A DNA stretch of 64,000 nucleotides, taken from Nitrososphaerota archaeon (GTDB taxonomy: Archaea; Thermoproteota; Nitrososphaeria; Nitrososphaerales; JACPRH01). Location of the stretch: the NCBI GenBank assembly GCA_023379805.1, contig JAMCPI010000016.1, positions 72,514-136,513 of the forward strand, in the 5' to 3' direction. The position numbers and the translations under genes were made by a program. The notes beneath the pieces are model-generated. The model was not told where the DNA came from and did not search any database. It worked only from the letters and a program-made list of their open reading frames with translations. Shown one piece after another: positions 35,042 through 43,912 of the stretch (the stretch's first letter is position 1; every line of letters starts with the position of its first letter).

Positions 35042-36916
35042 ATGGTCTCGACTCGTCAACAGAGCGCCTTCATTCTTCTAGTGGCCGGCGCGGTGATGAT
35101 GCACTTCTACTTTTACAACATAGACTTGAATCCGCAATCATTAGATATTTTGTATGGCGGCATCGCACTCCAAGTTCTAAGTGTTGTCACTGTATCTCTA
35201 GATCTGTTGAGAAAGAAAGATAAGTCTGAGATTTCGCTCTCATTCTACGCACTTTACGTCTTCGCATTCGCCTTATCGCAGGCAACCATCAACCTCACCC
35301 GTTTCTCTCTTTTACCGGGCACAGATCTTTTGGCTGAAGTAAACGTTGCTGAACAGACTCTGCGACTTTCCTACTGGGATTTCTCGCGGGTAAGTGAGCA
35401 TCGCTATATGTCAAGCCTCGCGGTGACAGTGCTGCCAACGGTGTTTGCAAGATTCACTGGAATAAATGACATGTACACCGTGTTTGCCTTGATTAACACC
35501 CTCTTCATCAGTCTAACACCTGTTCTGCTGATTCTTCTAGTGACACGCTTTTTCAATGACATTCGACTGGGGATATTATCATCTATCCTCGTCGTTCAGA
35601 ACTACTTTTTCTATTATACGCTGGATCTTATAATGAAGAGCACAATTGCTTATGTGTTGCTGATACTGAGCATTATATGCCTAACTTATAAATCGCGAAA
35701 ATATCAATTCTTAAGCATCGTTTTTCTTTCAGCGCTCGTCTTTGTCCACTACACAATCGGGATTCTAGCATTCATATTTATGACTACTCTAATTCTGTTC
35801 AGAACACTACTGACGCGCAATAACTTGGAGATGCACCGGAGCAACATCCTATATTTGCGAGGACTGACCATTGTAGGCTGCATTGTAGCGGTCTGGGTCG
35901 TATTCGCAGCAACGTCCGTGTTTGTCTCTATTGTTGATGTAATCAGATCTGTTTTGGGAGAGGTACTAAATCTTGCGTCGGGTTTGCCATTAACTGGTAA
36001 CATGTTGAGACAGGGTGCAGAAGTAGGGTATGTTACTTCATCGCCAGCAGGCCCTGCAGTAACGATCTTTTTCGAAATACAAAGCGGGCTCATGCTGTTA
36101 GGCGGACTGTTCCTGTTCGCTAGCGTTGCTGATAGGCGATACCAAGGTAGGCGTTTTGGACGCTTTATTGCAAAGATACCTTCTGCATCGGATATGTATG
36201 GATATCTTGAAGAAAATACGGACGCTTATGTGTTAGCCGGTTTGAGTGTGTTGTGTTTGCTGGTAGCATGGTTTGTTTTACCAGTTGTATCATCCCAGAT
36301 TAGTATATTCAGAATAGCGAACTTCAGCTTAATCGTTACTCCGTTCTTCATGGCGGTGGTTCTGTACCGTTTTCTTAACTCGGCTTCTCGCCGCTTTTTA
36401 CAGGTGTTTGCATTGGTCTTTTTGCTACTTATGCTCCCGATGAATATGATGATTCCTAATCAGGAGCGGAATGTTCTATATCACCCGATAGATTCTCTTG
36501 AACCTGCGAAGCAGCTGGACGTACTCTCCTCGCAGTATCAAACAGGATACGCGCAGCAACTCACTGGTTGGATGACAAAACATCTACCTGCAGACGCGGA
36601 CGTCCGAACTGATGCGGTCGGCAGATATGCAATAAAGACGCTCCTTCCAGTAAACTCAACTATACAGTGGACCCAGTCGGATACACCCAACAAATGGCCG
36701 ACGTATAATGGCACTGATCGGTACTTCTTGGTCAATGGCATCTCAATCGAAAACCGCACATGGATTTACGCTAAGCTGCAAGGCCGACAATATGTGTATC
36801 TAAACTCCCCAACTTTTTTCGGTGATTGGCAAAATCTAATCTTCAACTCAGGGGAATTCTATATTTTTCAACATTCTTCAGAAGAGACGGACGATTCGTC
36901 TACTGCGGCTAATTGA
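35042..36916 (+). CDS. Large polytopic membrane protein, possible GT-C glycosyltransferase
   Basis: A 624-residue protein with about 12-14 membrane helices in the first 490 residues and a soluble C-terminal part of about 130 residues (LTGWMTKHLPADADVRTD to the end). This shape matches GT-C enzymes of the PMT/ArnT or oligosaccharyltransferase type, which use lipid-linked sugars outside the membrane. A conserved acidic loop near the start (LLPGTDLLAEVN) could hold the catalytic Asp. Family membership was not confirmed by a diagnostic motif. It directly follows the GT4 gene. Confidence 0.65.
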   Translation: MVSTRQQSAFILLVAGAVMMHFYFYNIDLNPQSLDILYGGIALQVLSVVTVSLDLLRKKDKSEISLSFYALYVFAFALSQATINLTRFSLLPGTDLLAEVNVAEQTLRLSYWDFSRVSEHRYMSSLAVTVLPTVFARFTGINDMYTVFALINTLFISLTPVLLILLVTRFFNDIRLGILSSILVVQNYFFYYTLDLIMKSTIAYVLLILSIICLTYKSRKYQFLSIVFLSALVFVHYTIGILAFIFMTTLILFRTLLTRNNLEMHRSNILYLRGLTIVGCIVAVWVVFAATSVFVSIVDVIRSVLGEVLNLASGLPLTGNMLRQGAEVGYVTSSPAGPAVTIFFEIQSGLMLLGGLFLFASVADRRYQGRRFGRFIAKIPSASDMYGYLEENTDAYVLAGLSVLCLLVAWFVLPVVSSQISIFRIANFSLIVTPFFMAVVLYRFLNSASRRFLQVFALVFLLLMLPMNMMIPNQERNVLYHPIDSLEPAKQLDVLSSQYQTGYAQQLTGWMTKHLPADADVRTDAVGRYAIKTLLPVNSTIQWTQSDTPNKWPTYNGTDRYFLVNGISIENRTWIYAKLQGRQYVYLNSPTFFGDWQNLIFNSGEFYIFQHSSEETDDSSTAAN

Positions 36917-36934
36917 ATGTGAAGATACTATCCA

Positions 36935-37948
36935 ATGAATAAAGACACGTTAACATTGTGCAGTAGCAAACAGTGTGAAACTTATGATGCTTTGTGCATC
37001 GGTGACATCTTTTACGACCTAGTCTTTCTTCTAGACGATTCGCCCACGAACATTCCTCAGGGTGGAATCGCCTACTGCCCGCAGATGAAGCTTACGCCTG
37101 GAGGAATTGGAAATGTTGCGGCGGGAGTTTCGGCGTTAGGTGGCTCAGCCTACCTTATGGGAAGATCTGGGAACGACGTGTTTTCAGAGATGTACGCTCA
37201 GGATCTCAAGCAACGAGGAGTTGACTACCACATGTTAGTGAGTAAAGATAGTGCCACGGGTATCCTCGCTTCACTGGTAGATGCATCTGGCGAACGCTCC
37301 TTTGTAGTGCATAGAGGCGCAAATGACGGTATGTCTTTTACAGATATTCTTCCGGCGCTGAAGCAGGTCAAGGCTAAATTCCTGTTTACTGCAGGTTACT
37401 CCTTTTTCGCTCCGCCTCAAAATGAGACGATCATAAGCTTAATCAAGCATTTCAAGGAGAGAAACACCAAGGTGATTTTTGATCCAGCTGTATTCAACCT
37501 CGTAAAAGTTAGGAAAAAATACTATGAGGCGGCTTTAGAGTATAGTGATGTTCTTCTTCCGAACGCGGAGGAGGCGAAGGAGCTTTCAGGGGAACAGGAT
37601 CTAATGAGAGCGTTATGCATGTTAAGTGAGCATCGAACGGTAATATTGAAAATTGGGCGAAACGGCTGCATAGCTGCCCATGATGGAGATGTGATATGTT
37701 ACCCGGGAAGTCTGGGTCAAGCGGTGGACACAACAGGTGCCGGTGATGCTTTTGCAGCCGCTGTGATTTTCGGTTTTTCACATGGCTATGAATTGGAGGA
37801 TGTATTGAAGCTTGCCACATGGTTTTCCGGCAAGAAGGTGGAGTCAGTCGGGCCAAGATCTTATCCACCCCCGACTGATATTGCGATGTTCCTGAACAAA
37901 GTTAACGGGAATAGTAGAAGAAAAATTGTTAGAGGGCAACTGACTTGA
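36935..37948 (+). CDS. PfkB-family carbohydrate kinase
   Basis: A 337-residue ribokinase-fold enzyme. Residues about 18-60 have CIGDIFYDLVF and GGIGNVAAGVSALGG. The catalytic and anion-hole motif DTTGAGDAF has its GAGD at 268-271. It phosphorylates a sugar or nucleoside with ATP. Placement in the glycan locus suggests preparation of a sugar phosphate for activation, as in the ADP-heptose route, where an HldE-like kinase partners a nucleotidyltransferase. The stop overlaps the start of the next gene (TTGA). Confidence 0.9.
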   Translation: MNKDTLTLCSSKQCETYDALCIGDIFYDLVFLLDDSPTNIPQGGIAYCPQMKLTPGGIGNVAAGVSALGGSAYLMGRSGNDVFSEMYAQDLKQRGVDYHMLVSKDSATGILASLVDASGERSFVVHRGANDGMSFTDILPALKQVKAKFLFTAGYSFFAPPQNETIISLIKHFKERNTKVIFDPAVFNLVKVRKKYYEAALEYSDVLLPNAEEAKELSGEQDLMRALCMLSEHRTVILKIGRNGCIAAHDGDVICYPGSLGQAVDTTGAGDAFAAAVIFGFSHGYELEDVLKLATWFSGKKVESVGPRSYPPPTDIAMFLNKVNGNSRRKIVRGQLT

Positions 37949-39024
37949 AAACAAGTCCGAGACTGTCGACAAGACCAGCTAGCGCCACGTTGATCGACAT
38001 AATGTTCCATGAAGAGCTAGGCAGCCTGCTTGAAGAGCACATTGAGGAGAATCTGGATGAGATCTTAAAGACCGCTTGGCGTAATAGAGTCACTTATAGA
38101 TTCTTGTCCAAAGTAATTGTCTCCTCGACGAGTCTACGCGAGAGATTGGCTTGCCTATTAGAGGCTGAGAACATTCGGCAAAAACGGATTCTCGCACTGA
38201 TTGACCGAGTGAACAACCTGCTCGTAGAGGGCGAGGTAGAGCATGTTCTGATGAAAACTATGGATAACTATCCTGACTTCGGACATGATATCGATTATCT
38301 AGTGGACGGGGATTTCGATACGGCGAGAAGACTGATTGAGAGCCGGCTGGGTGGCAAGAGAGTGAAGCGGCTCTCTTTAGCGGATCGGATTGTCGGGAAG
38401 AGCGCGTTCACAATCCCTGAACCGTTAGGATGCGGTGCTGGAGTTGAGGTGGAGATCTACCCGAGAGTCTCGCAGGTTGGAGAGAAGAATCTTTTCACCG
38501 AGATCATACTTGAAAGAGCTAAGAACGCAGAGATAGGTGGAATCCGTGCAAGAGTTCCTTCAAAGGAGGATCAGCTCCTCATCACCTGCGTCCATGCGTT
38601 TTACAGATCACTAGGGATTCGGCTGTCCGAAATATACAATTCAATTAACCTAATTAAAAGCGGAGGACTAGATTGGGATTATGCCTTTGATCATGCTGTT
38701 ACAGGCAACATATCTCGCGGCTTCTCATTCTTCATAAGGCTTCTCGACGATTTTCACCAGAGGTATCTAGGTCGTGAACTGGTCCCCACAAGTGTTTTGC
38801 GGAGGTCAGAAAGGTTGTTCTGTGGCCAAATTCAGATACCGTCGAACTATCCTAATGAGTTTGGTTTCAACTACTTCATTACAACTTATCTCAACAAAGG
38901 ATTGTCAGACGCTTATGATTTACGGTTGAGATCTGCAGGCAGCGCATTGATAGTTGCGCCGACTTTAGGGGTACTTGCCTCTATGCTTTACAGGACAACC
39001 GGAAAAACAAACCTCATCTGGTAA
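37945..39024 (+). CDS. Uncharacterised nucleotidyltransferase-family protein
   Basis: A 359-residue protein coupled to the PfkB kinase by a TTGA overlap. The middle reads LMKTMDNYPDFGHDIDYLV, with a D-x-D at D115-D117 as in the PF14907-type nucleotidyltransferases found in polysaccharide loci, followed by a helical C-terminus. The usual GS motif is replaced by KTMDNYP. The reaction is unknown. Coupling to a sugar kinase suggests it acts on the phosphorylated product or transfers a nucleotidyl or phospho-sugar group. Confidence 0.7.
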   Translation: MKTSPRLSTRPASATLIDIMFHEELGSLLEEHIEENLDEILKTAWRNRVTYRFLSKVIVSSTSLRERLACLLEAENIRQKRILALIDRVNNLLVEGEVEHVLMKTMDNYPDFGHDIDYLVDGDFDTARRLIESRLGGKRVKRLSLADRIVGKSAFTIPEPLGCGAGVEVEIYPRVSQVGEKNLFTEIILERAKNAEIGGIRARVPSKEDQLLITCVHAFYRSLGIRLSEIYNSINLIKSGGLDWDYAFDHAVTGNISRGFSFFIRLLDDFHQRYLGRELVPTSVLRRSERLFCGQIQIPSNYPNEFGFNYFITTYLNKGLSDAYDLRLRSAGSALIVAPTLGVLASMLYRTTGKTNLIW

Positions 39025-39214
39025 TCCCGCAGTGATTGTTAACTGCCTATACCATCGAGAGATGTACCTTGATTTTGAGATGGATGATGCTGTCGGGATC
39101 GCTGTACAAACTGAACCGTGACGCGGATAAAAGGAATCGGCATATGCATTTCCAATATAGCAACCTAATTCATTCACTATGTGAAGATTCTTGAATCGAA
39201 TCTGGAGGAGTCGT

Positions 39215-40384
39215 ATGTATGCAACTAGTCCCTTTAAATCTAGCAATGCCTATGCTGTTAACATTAGTATAGCGGTCATTTTGTCGGGCATAATTGTTCC
39301 GTCAAATGTTGTAATGAACGCGGTGGCAGCGTCAAACTTCGCTATAACTCCGATGCGTCTCGGCACACATCATGTTCCTGAGGGATCAGGTATAGTGGCC
39401 TCTAGAACGTATCCTGGGATTTATTGGATGATATCTGACTCAGGTAATCCGGCGCATCTCTATGCAATTGATAAATCTGGAGCAACTAAAGGTGTCTTCA
39501 AAGTGTCAGGGGCGACTAATCGTGATTGGGAGGACATTGCCATTGATGGAAGTGGTCACATATGGATAGGCGACATAGGTGACAACAGTAAGGTCTACAG
39601 TAGCTACATTGTTTACAAGGTTAACGAGCCAAATCCTTACGACAGTGCAACAAGTACTTCAGCAGCGACCGCTTACAGGTTCGTCTACCCTGACGGGGCG
39701 CATGATGCTGAGGCTCTTTTCGTCTGGCAGGGCACGCCATACATAGTGCAGAAGAACTGGGCTTCAGAGGTTTACGCCTTTCCTACCTTAGATTCGTCAC
39801 GAATTGTTGCGCTGAAGTACGTAGGTAAGTTTGCTGGAGGCAATGCGATTACAGGTGCCGATATATCAACTGATGGACATCGGCTTGCCTTGATTAATGA
39901 TAATTACAATTATCACTGGATAATCGAGCGAAGCGCAACCTCCACCAACGTAACCGACTTCTTCACTTCACCCACTAAGCAGTGGCGTATCTACTACTCC
40001 AACCAGCAGGGCGAAGCAATAGGCTTCTCAGAGGGGTCTGGCTTCGTCGTAGCAAGCGAGCAAGGAGGTTTCTGGAAGGTTGATCGAGACATGTATGACG
40101 AAACCTCAGACTCGCCTAAAACACCTGCATCCATATCGGGCAAGTACACCTTAGCTTGGGGTACATATGATTACGGTAATGCCCGCGACGTGACCGTTCT
40201 TCCCCAAGAAGAGATTCCTAGCAACTCAAACATTCGGGTTCGTGCACACTTGGATATTTCACCATACGTAGTTAACGGACAAAACACTGTTACATTCCGA
40301 CAGAACTGCATAATCCACAGTAATTCCGCAGCTCACTATCAATGGGATAGCCCCCGAATTATCTCGCTTACAAATTTAGGGTAA
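39215..40384 (+). CDS. Secreted beta-propeller-like surface protein
   Basis: About 389 residues. ATG 39215 gives a signal-like hydrophobic helix (VNISIAVILSGIIVPSNVVM) and then repeated beta elements such as GIYWMISDSGNP, WEDIAIDGSGHIWIGDIGDN and AIGFSEGSGFVVASEQGGFW, which suggest an NHL- or esterase-like propeller. The C-terminus (HLDISPYVVNGQNTVTFRQN) matches the beta domain repeated twice in the 1058-residue protein at 43913-47089. It has no membrane anchor at the C-terminus. Role unknown, probably glycan or surface binding. Confidence 0.72.
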   Translation: MYATSPFKSSNAYAVNISIAVILSGIIVPSNVVMNAVAASNFAITPMRLGTHHVPEGSGIVASRTYPGIYWMISDSGNPAHLYAIDKSGATKGVFKVSGATNRDWEDIAIDGSGHIWIGDIGDNSKVYSSYIVYKVNEPNPYDSATSTSAATAYRFVYPDGAHDAEALFVWQGTPYIVQKNWASEVYAFPTLDSSRIVALKYVGKFAGGNAITGADISTDGHRLALINDNYNYHWIIERSATSTNVTDFFTSPTKQWRIYYSNQQGEAIGFSEGSGFVVASEQGGFWKVDRDMYDETSDSPKTPASISGKYTLAWGTYDYGNARDVTVLPQEEIPSNSNIRVRAHLDISPYVVNGQNTVTFRQNCIIHSNSAAHYQWDSPRIISLTNLG

Positions 40385-40387
40385 CCG

Positions 40388-41506
40388 GTGAATGCTGGAG
40401 TTACTGTTATCTTGACTGATTCTTACGTAGCCCTCTTTGTCCCGCTGGTTGCGCTTCTCCTCGCACCCTACGTCTGGATTGCGTTGGTTACACTCAAATA
40501 CGGCAGGCGGCAATACTTGATAAAGGATTACTCATATCAGCCGACAGTCACCGTTTACCTGCCAACTTATAATGAGGAAGGACGAATTAAAGCAAAGCTC
40601 AAAAACCTACTTTCTCAAGACTATCACATCTCTGAGATTCTAATACTTGACTGCTCAACCGACAACACGTCGAGCATAGTGCAAGAGTTTCAGAAGAATT
40701 ACCCATCTATCCGGCTGATTAGACAACAAAAACGAATTGGAATGGCTAGGACGTTCAACCAAGCTATTCAGGAAGCTAAAGGTGAAATTTTTGTTAAGAC
40801 TGATTGCGACTCCTTAACGGCTTCAAGGGAAAGCCTCCGGGAGCTAATCGCCAACTTCACAGATCCAAGGGTAGGCGGAGCAACCGGGATATGCGAAGCG
40901 AAGAAAGGCGTAGAGAAGTACTTCCGGTCAGTTCAGACACTGCTACAGGTGGCTGAAACCAATATTGACAGCACAATCATTGGACATTCAGCGAGCCTCC
41001 TAGCGTTCAGAAAATCTGCTTTAACGTCCGTTAACCCCGACTCAGCAGCAGAGGACACAGAGGAGCTGATACTCGTCAGAAAGAATGGTTACAGAACATT
41101 AATCGACACAACCGTAGTCTCATACGAAGAGGTGCCTGAGGGATTCACAGCCAGACGAACGCAGAAGGATAGGCGAGCCCACGGAATAATACAGGCGGTC
41201 ATTCGAAACAGGGACATTCTCTTCAACAGAAAATACGGCAAGTACGGGTTAATGGTGTATCCGCAGTTCCTATTCATCTTGGTATTATCTCCACTATTCA
41301 TGTTATCTGCAGCGCTCATCATCACGTACATAGGCTTCGTAGCTGCACCCAACTTGCTTCTACTTACACTTGCTTTGATATTCCTGAGTTACTTGGCTAA
41401 ACCAAGCCTCTACGGCGCCGTTATCGATGTTCAGATAAGTGGTTTAGTTGGAACTTTCAGGATGTTGCGTGGCAAAAACGACCCAGTGTGGCGCAAAGTA
41501 CGGTAG
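40388..41506 (+). CDS. Membrane GT2-family glycosyltransferase
   Basis: A 372-residue enzyme from GTG 40388. One N-terminal membrane helix precedes the GT-A domain (VTVYLPTYNEEGRIKAKL, ILDCSTDNTSS, metal site KTDCDS). EDTEELILVRKNGYR gives the catalytic base region and QKDRRAHGII stands where processive enzymes have QxxRW. The C-terminus has two to three helices. It probably polymerises or extends a surface polysaccharide at the membrane. Confidence 0.9.
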   Translation: MNAGVTVILTDSYVALFVPLVALLLAPYVWIALVTLKYGRRQYLIKDYSYQPTVTVYLPTYNEEGRIKAKLKNLLSQDYHISEILILDCSTDNTSSIVQEFQKNYPSIRLIRQQKRIGMARTFNQAIQEAKGEIFVKTDCDSLTASRESLRELIANFTDPRVGGATGICEAKKGVEKYFRSVQTLLQVAETNIDSTIIGHSASLLAFRKSALTSVNPDSAAEDTEELILVRKNGYRTLIDTTVVSYEEVPEGFTARRTQKDRRAHGIIQAVIRNRDILFNRKYGKYGLMVYPQFLFILVLSPLFMLSAALIITYIGFVAAPNLLLLTLALIFLSYLAKPSLYGAVIDVQISGLVGTFRMLRGKNDPVWRKVR

Positions 41507-41542
41507 AGGCAAAAACAGCCGGATACACAGGATTAGTCTGAA

Positions 41543-42982
41543 ATGCTCAACACGGGAACAAGCAGCAACAACGGTCAGGGTTTAGTTAAAGGTAAAGATT
41601 CAGAGCAAAAAGTTAGATTCACCTCTACAGGTAATGAACGGGCTGACGCCGAGTTAGATGATCAACTGAACATAATGGTAGATGAGCTTGTAAAACTGTT
41701 CGGCGCAGACTGCTCGGTGCTTTTGGCAGGCGGTTTCGGAAGAGGTGAAGGAAGCGTCAAGATACTGGATAATGGTAGGATTGTTCCGCTTCAAGATTTC
41801 GACACTTACGTGATCTCTAATGCGTTTGTGCAGGAACATCTTCTGAACGAGACTAAATTGCGTATCAGGGAGCGAATTAGCGAAAGATTAGGTTTTGATG
41901 TTGCTCATGTAGGGTTCAGAGTTGATGTGGAGGTGATTTCGCCCGAGGATCTCACAAGACTTCCACCTGATATCAGTGCATATGAGCTTAAGGTTGCCAG
42001 CAAGGTTTTGTATGGTCCAGATAAGAGAGGCTTTATCCCACTGAAAGAGGCGGATATTGCGCTCTCAAGCGGAGCAATAACATTGTTTCATAGGGCAATT
42101 GGCCTGATCCGACATGTAACCCCCGGGATGCTAACCGGTGCAGAGCCGATTCCAGAGGAGAAGAGGTTCGGCTGCATCTACGAGTGCTGCAAGGTATACA
42201 TTGAGATCTGCACAAGCTTCTCGCTCCTCGGCGGCTTCTATGCACCTAGCTATCGAGAACGCGCAGAACTGTTCAATAAATTCTATAGGCAACGTTTTCC
42301 TGAACTTTCCGAGACATTGTCATCGATTCCGGATGAGGTTCGTATTTGTACAAATGCGAAATTGACCTCGGATTTCAGTGGGTTCAGCGATCCTGTGAAG
42401 CTGTGGTTTGCCACACGGTTGTCATACTTGCCTTGCTTCAGGTTCTTCATGGGCAGGTTCCTGAATGTAGACGGTAATGTTGATGACCAGCAGAGGTATT
42501 TTGAGCAAGTTTACAGACGGTTAAGACGCGTGTTTTTCAGGGAATACCTCACCCAGTTCTTGCGAATCAACGGGTTTAAGTCCAGCAGATTCCTTCCGCC
42601 AGCAATTCTCTTTTCACAGATGTATGATAATCTACGATATGTTAGTAAGGCGAAGCGTATTGAAGGAGGCTACCCCTCTAGATTAACCTTTGACTGGGGC
42701 TCCCCACTGCTGAAGATATTCATCTCCGCGCTCCTCCTGCTCTTCGCTATTGATGAGTTAGGACGAGTGCATCAAAAATATCTGGATCAGACTGAGCGAA
42801 TTCTCTCCGGAATATATCCGTTACACAAAAAAAAGAATCTCACCTTAGAGCAGAGATGGGTGTATCTTCGGGACGCCTGCTTCAAGGCACACATGCTATA
42901 CTTTGCCAGAAAGCCTGGAAAGATAGGCTCTTTCTCAGTGGCAAAACTGTTGAAGCAAAGGTCGGGGATTCATGCCCATTGA
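41543..42982 (+). CDS. MNT-fold nucleotidyltransferase of unknown role
   Basis: A 479-residue protein. Residues 61-70 read LAGGFGRGEG and D85-x-D87 lies in QDFDTYVI, the G-G-x-G-R/S and D-x-D core of the pol-beta superfamily; a third acidic residue is likely in DVEVISPEDL. The long C-terminal region is helical with a near-hydrophobic stretch (LLKIFISALLLLFAI). It is the last soluble gene of the glycan run. It resembles nucleotidyltransferases of exopolysaccharide loci but the substrate cannot be named. Confidence 0.68.
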   Translation: MLNTGTSSNNGQGLVKGKDSEQKVRFTSTGNERADAELDDQLNIMVDELVKLFGADCSVLLAGGFGRGEGSVKILDNGRIVPLQDFDTYVISNAFVQEHLLNETKLRIRERISERLGFDVAHVGFRVDVEVISPEDLTRLPPDISAYELKVASKVLYGPDKRGFIPLKEADIALSSGAITLFHRAIGLIRHVTPGMLTGAEPIPEEKRFGCIYECCKVYIEICTSFSLLGGFYAPSYRERAELFNKFYRQRFPELSETLSSIPDEVRICTNAKLTSDFSGFSDPVKLWFATRLSYLPCFRFFMGRFLNVDGNVDDQQRYFEQVYRRLRRVFFREYLTQFLRINGFKSSRFLPPAILFSQMYDNLRYVSKAKRIEGGYPSRLTFDWGSPLLKIFISALLLLFAIDELGRVHQKYLDQTERILSGIYPLHKKKNLTLEQRWVYLRDACFKAHMLYFARKPGKIGSFSVAKLLKQRSGIHAH

Positions 42983-43091
42983 CTGCTGAGTCTCGATAGG
43001 TTGGTGTAACCGCTCTACCCTAACGCCTAGAGGTGGTGTAGACCCTGTTGCATAATAACTAGGTTCGCGATTATAGTGTGGTAGGTAACTA

Positions 43092-43772
43092 GTGTATTTT
43101 GTTGGCCATATGGCACTAGGCTATCTTGTAGGTAGATCAGTAGCGGAGAAAACTAATTTGCAGGTCTCCGGCGCTGCACTGTTTTTTCTATCTATCCTGC
43201 CGGATTTCGACTTATTCTTCTCCAGCTTTGGATTAGAGCATGGAACTATTACTCATTCGTTAACGTTCTGGTTCGCCCCAATTCTTTTCGCAGCAGTTAT
43301 GTTTGGTGTTAAGAAGACCCTTATCTATTCTTCAGCGCTGCTCTCGCACTTTCTAATTGGAGACATTGTTCTGGTACCTACTTCAATTTTATGGGGTGTA
43401 TCTTCAGTTGTGCCGACTCTCGGCTTCGGGGTTTCGACGCTCAAACATGCTTTGCTAGAGAGTTCACTTTTTGCACTGTTTCTCCTCTATTTGAGGATGA
43501 ATCCGGTCGAAAGAGCCTCATTGTTTAGAAGCAAGCTCACCAGTGCTCTTCCCTTCGGCTCCGCTCTTTTCCTCACCGTATTCATGACCTTCATTTACGA
43601 TGCGTCTGATCCTGAGCTTAATCCCGTTCTGTTCCACTCAATACCTAACCTTATACTGTTAATAGCAAACGCAGGATTCCTACTGCTCTTGATCCAGTCT
43701 ATTCCGACGGCTTATACGAGCAGATCAAGCGAACCTAGCCACCCTAAGCGAAATAGTTTCAAGTACCAGTAA
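43092..43772 (+). CDS. DUF457/YdjM-like membrane-bound hydrolase
   Basis: A 226-residue protein from GTG 43092. The metal-binding start MYFVGHMALGYLVGR, SILPDFDLFF and HGTITHSLTFW are the His/Asp motifs of the YdjM/DUF457 family of predicted membrane-bound metal-dependent hydrolases. Five to six membrane helices follow. It closes the plus-strand glycan run. The function of the family is poorly known, and a membrane lipid or surface phosphoester substrate is possible. Confidence 0.85.
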   Translation: MYFVGHMALGYLVGRSVAEKTNLQVSGAALFFLSILPDFDLFFSSFGLEHGTITHSLTFWFAPILFAAVMFGVKKTLIYSSALLSHFLIGDIVLVPTSILWGVSSVVPTLGFGVSTLKHALLESSLFALFLLYLRMNPVERASLFRSKLTSALPFGSALFLTVFMTFIYDASDPELNPVLFHSIPNLILLIANAGFLLLLIQSIPTAYTSRSSEPSHPKRNSFKYQ

Positions 43773-43912
43773 AAACGCCCGTAGAAAATAGGAGCCGGAA
43801 AAAAATACCTGACGTCTGTTTTGCGATTGAAAATTGGAGGCAGATTAGCCTAATTCGCTTTATCAATATATCTTAATGACCGTTTGAAAAAGAAAATTGG
43901 TCGTGGACCGGC

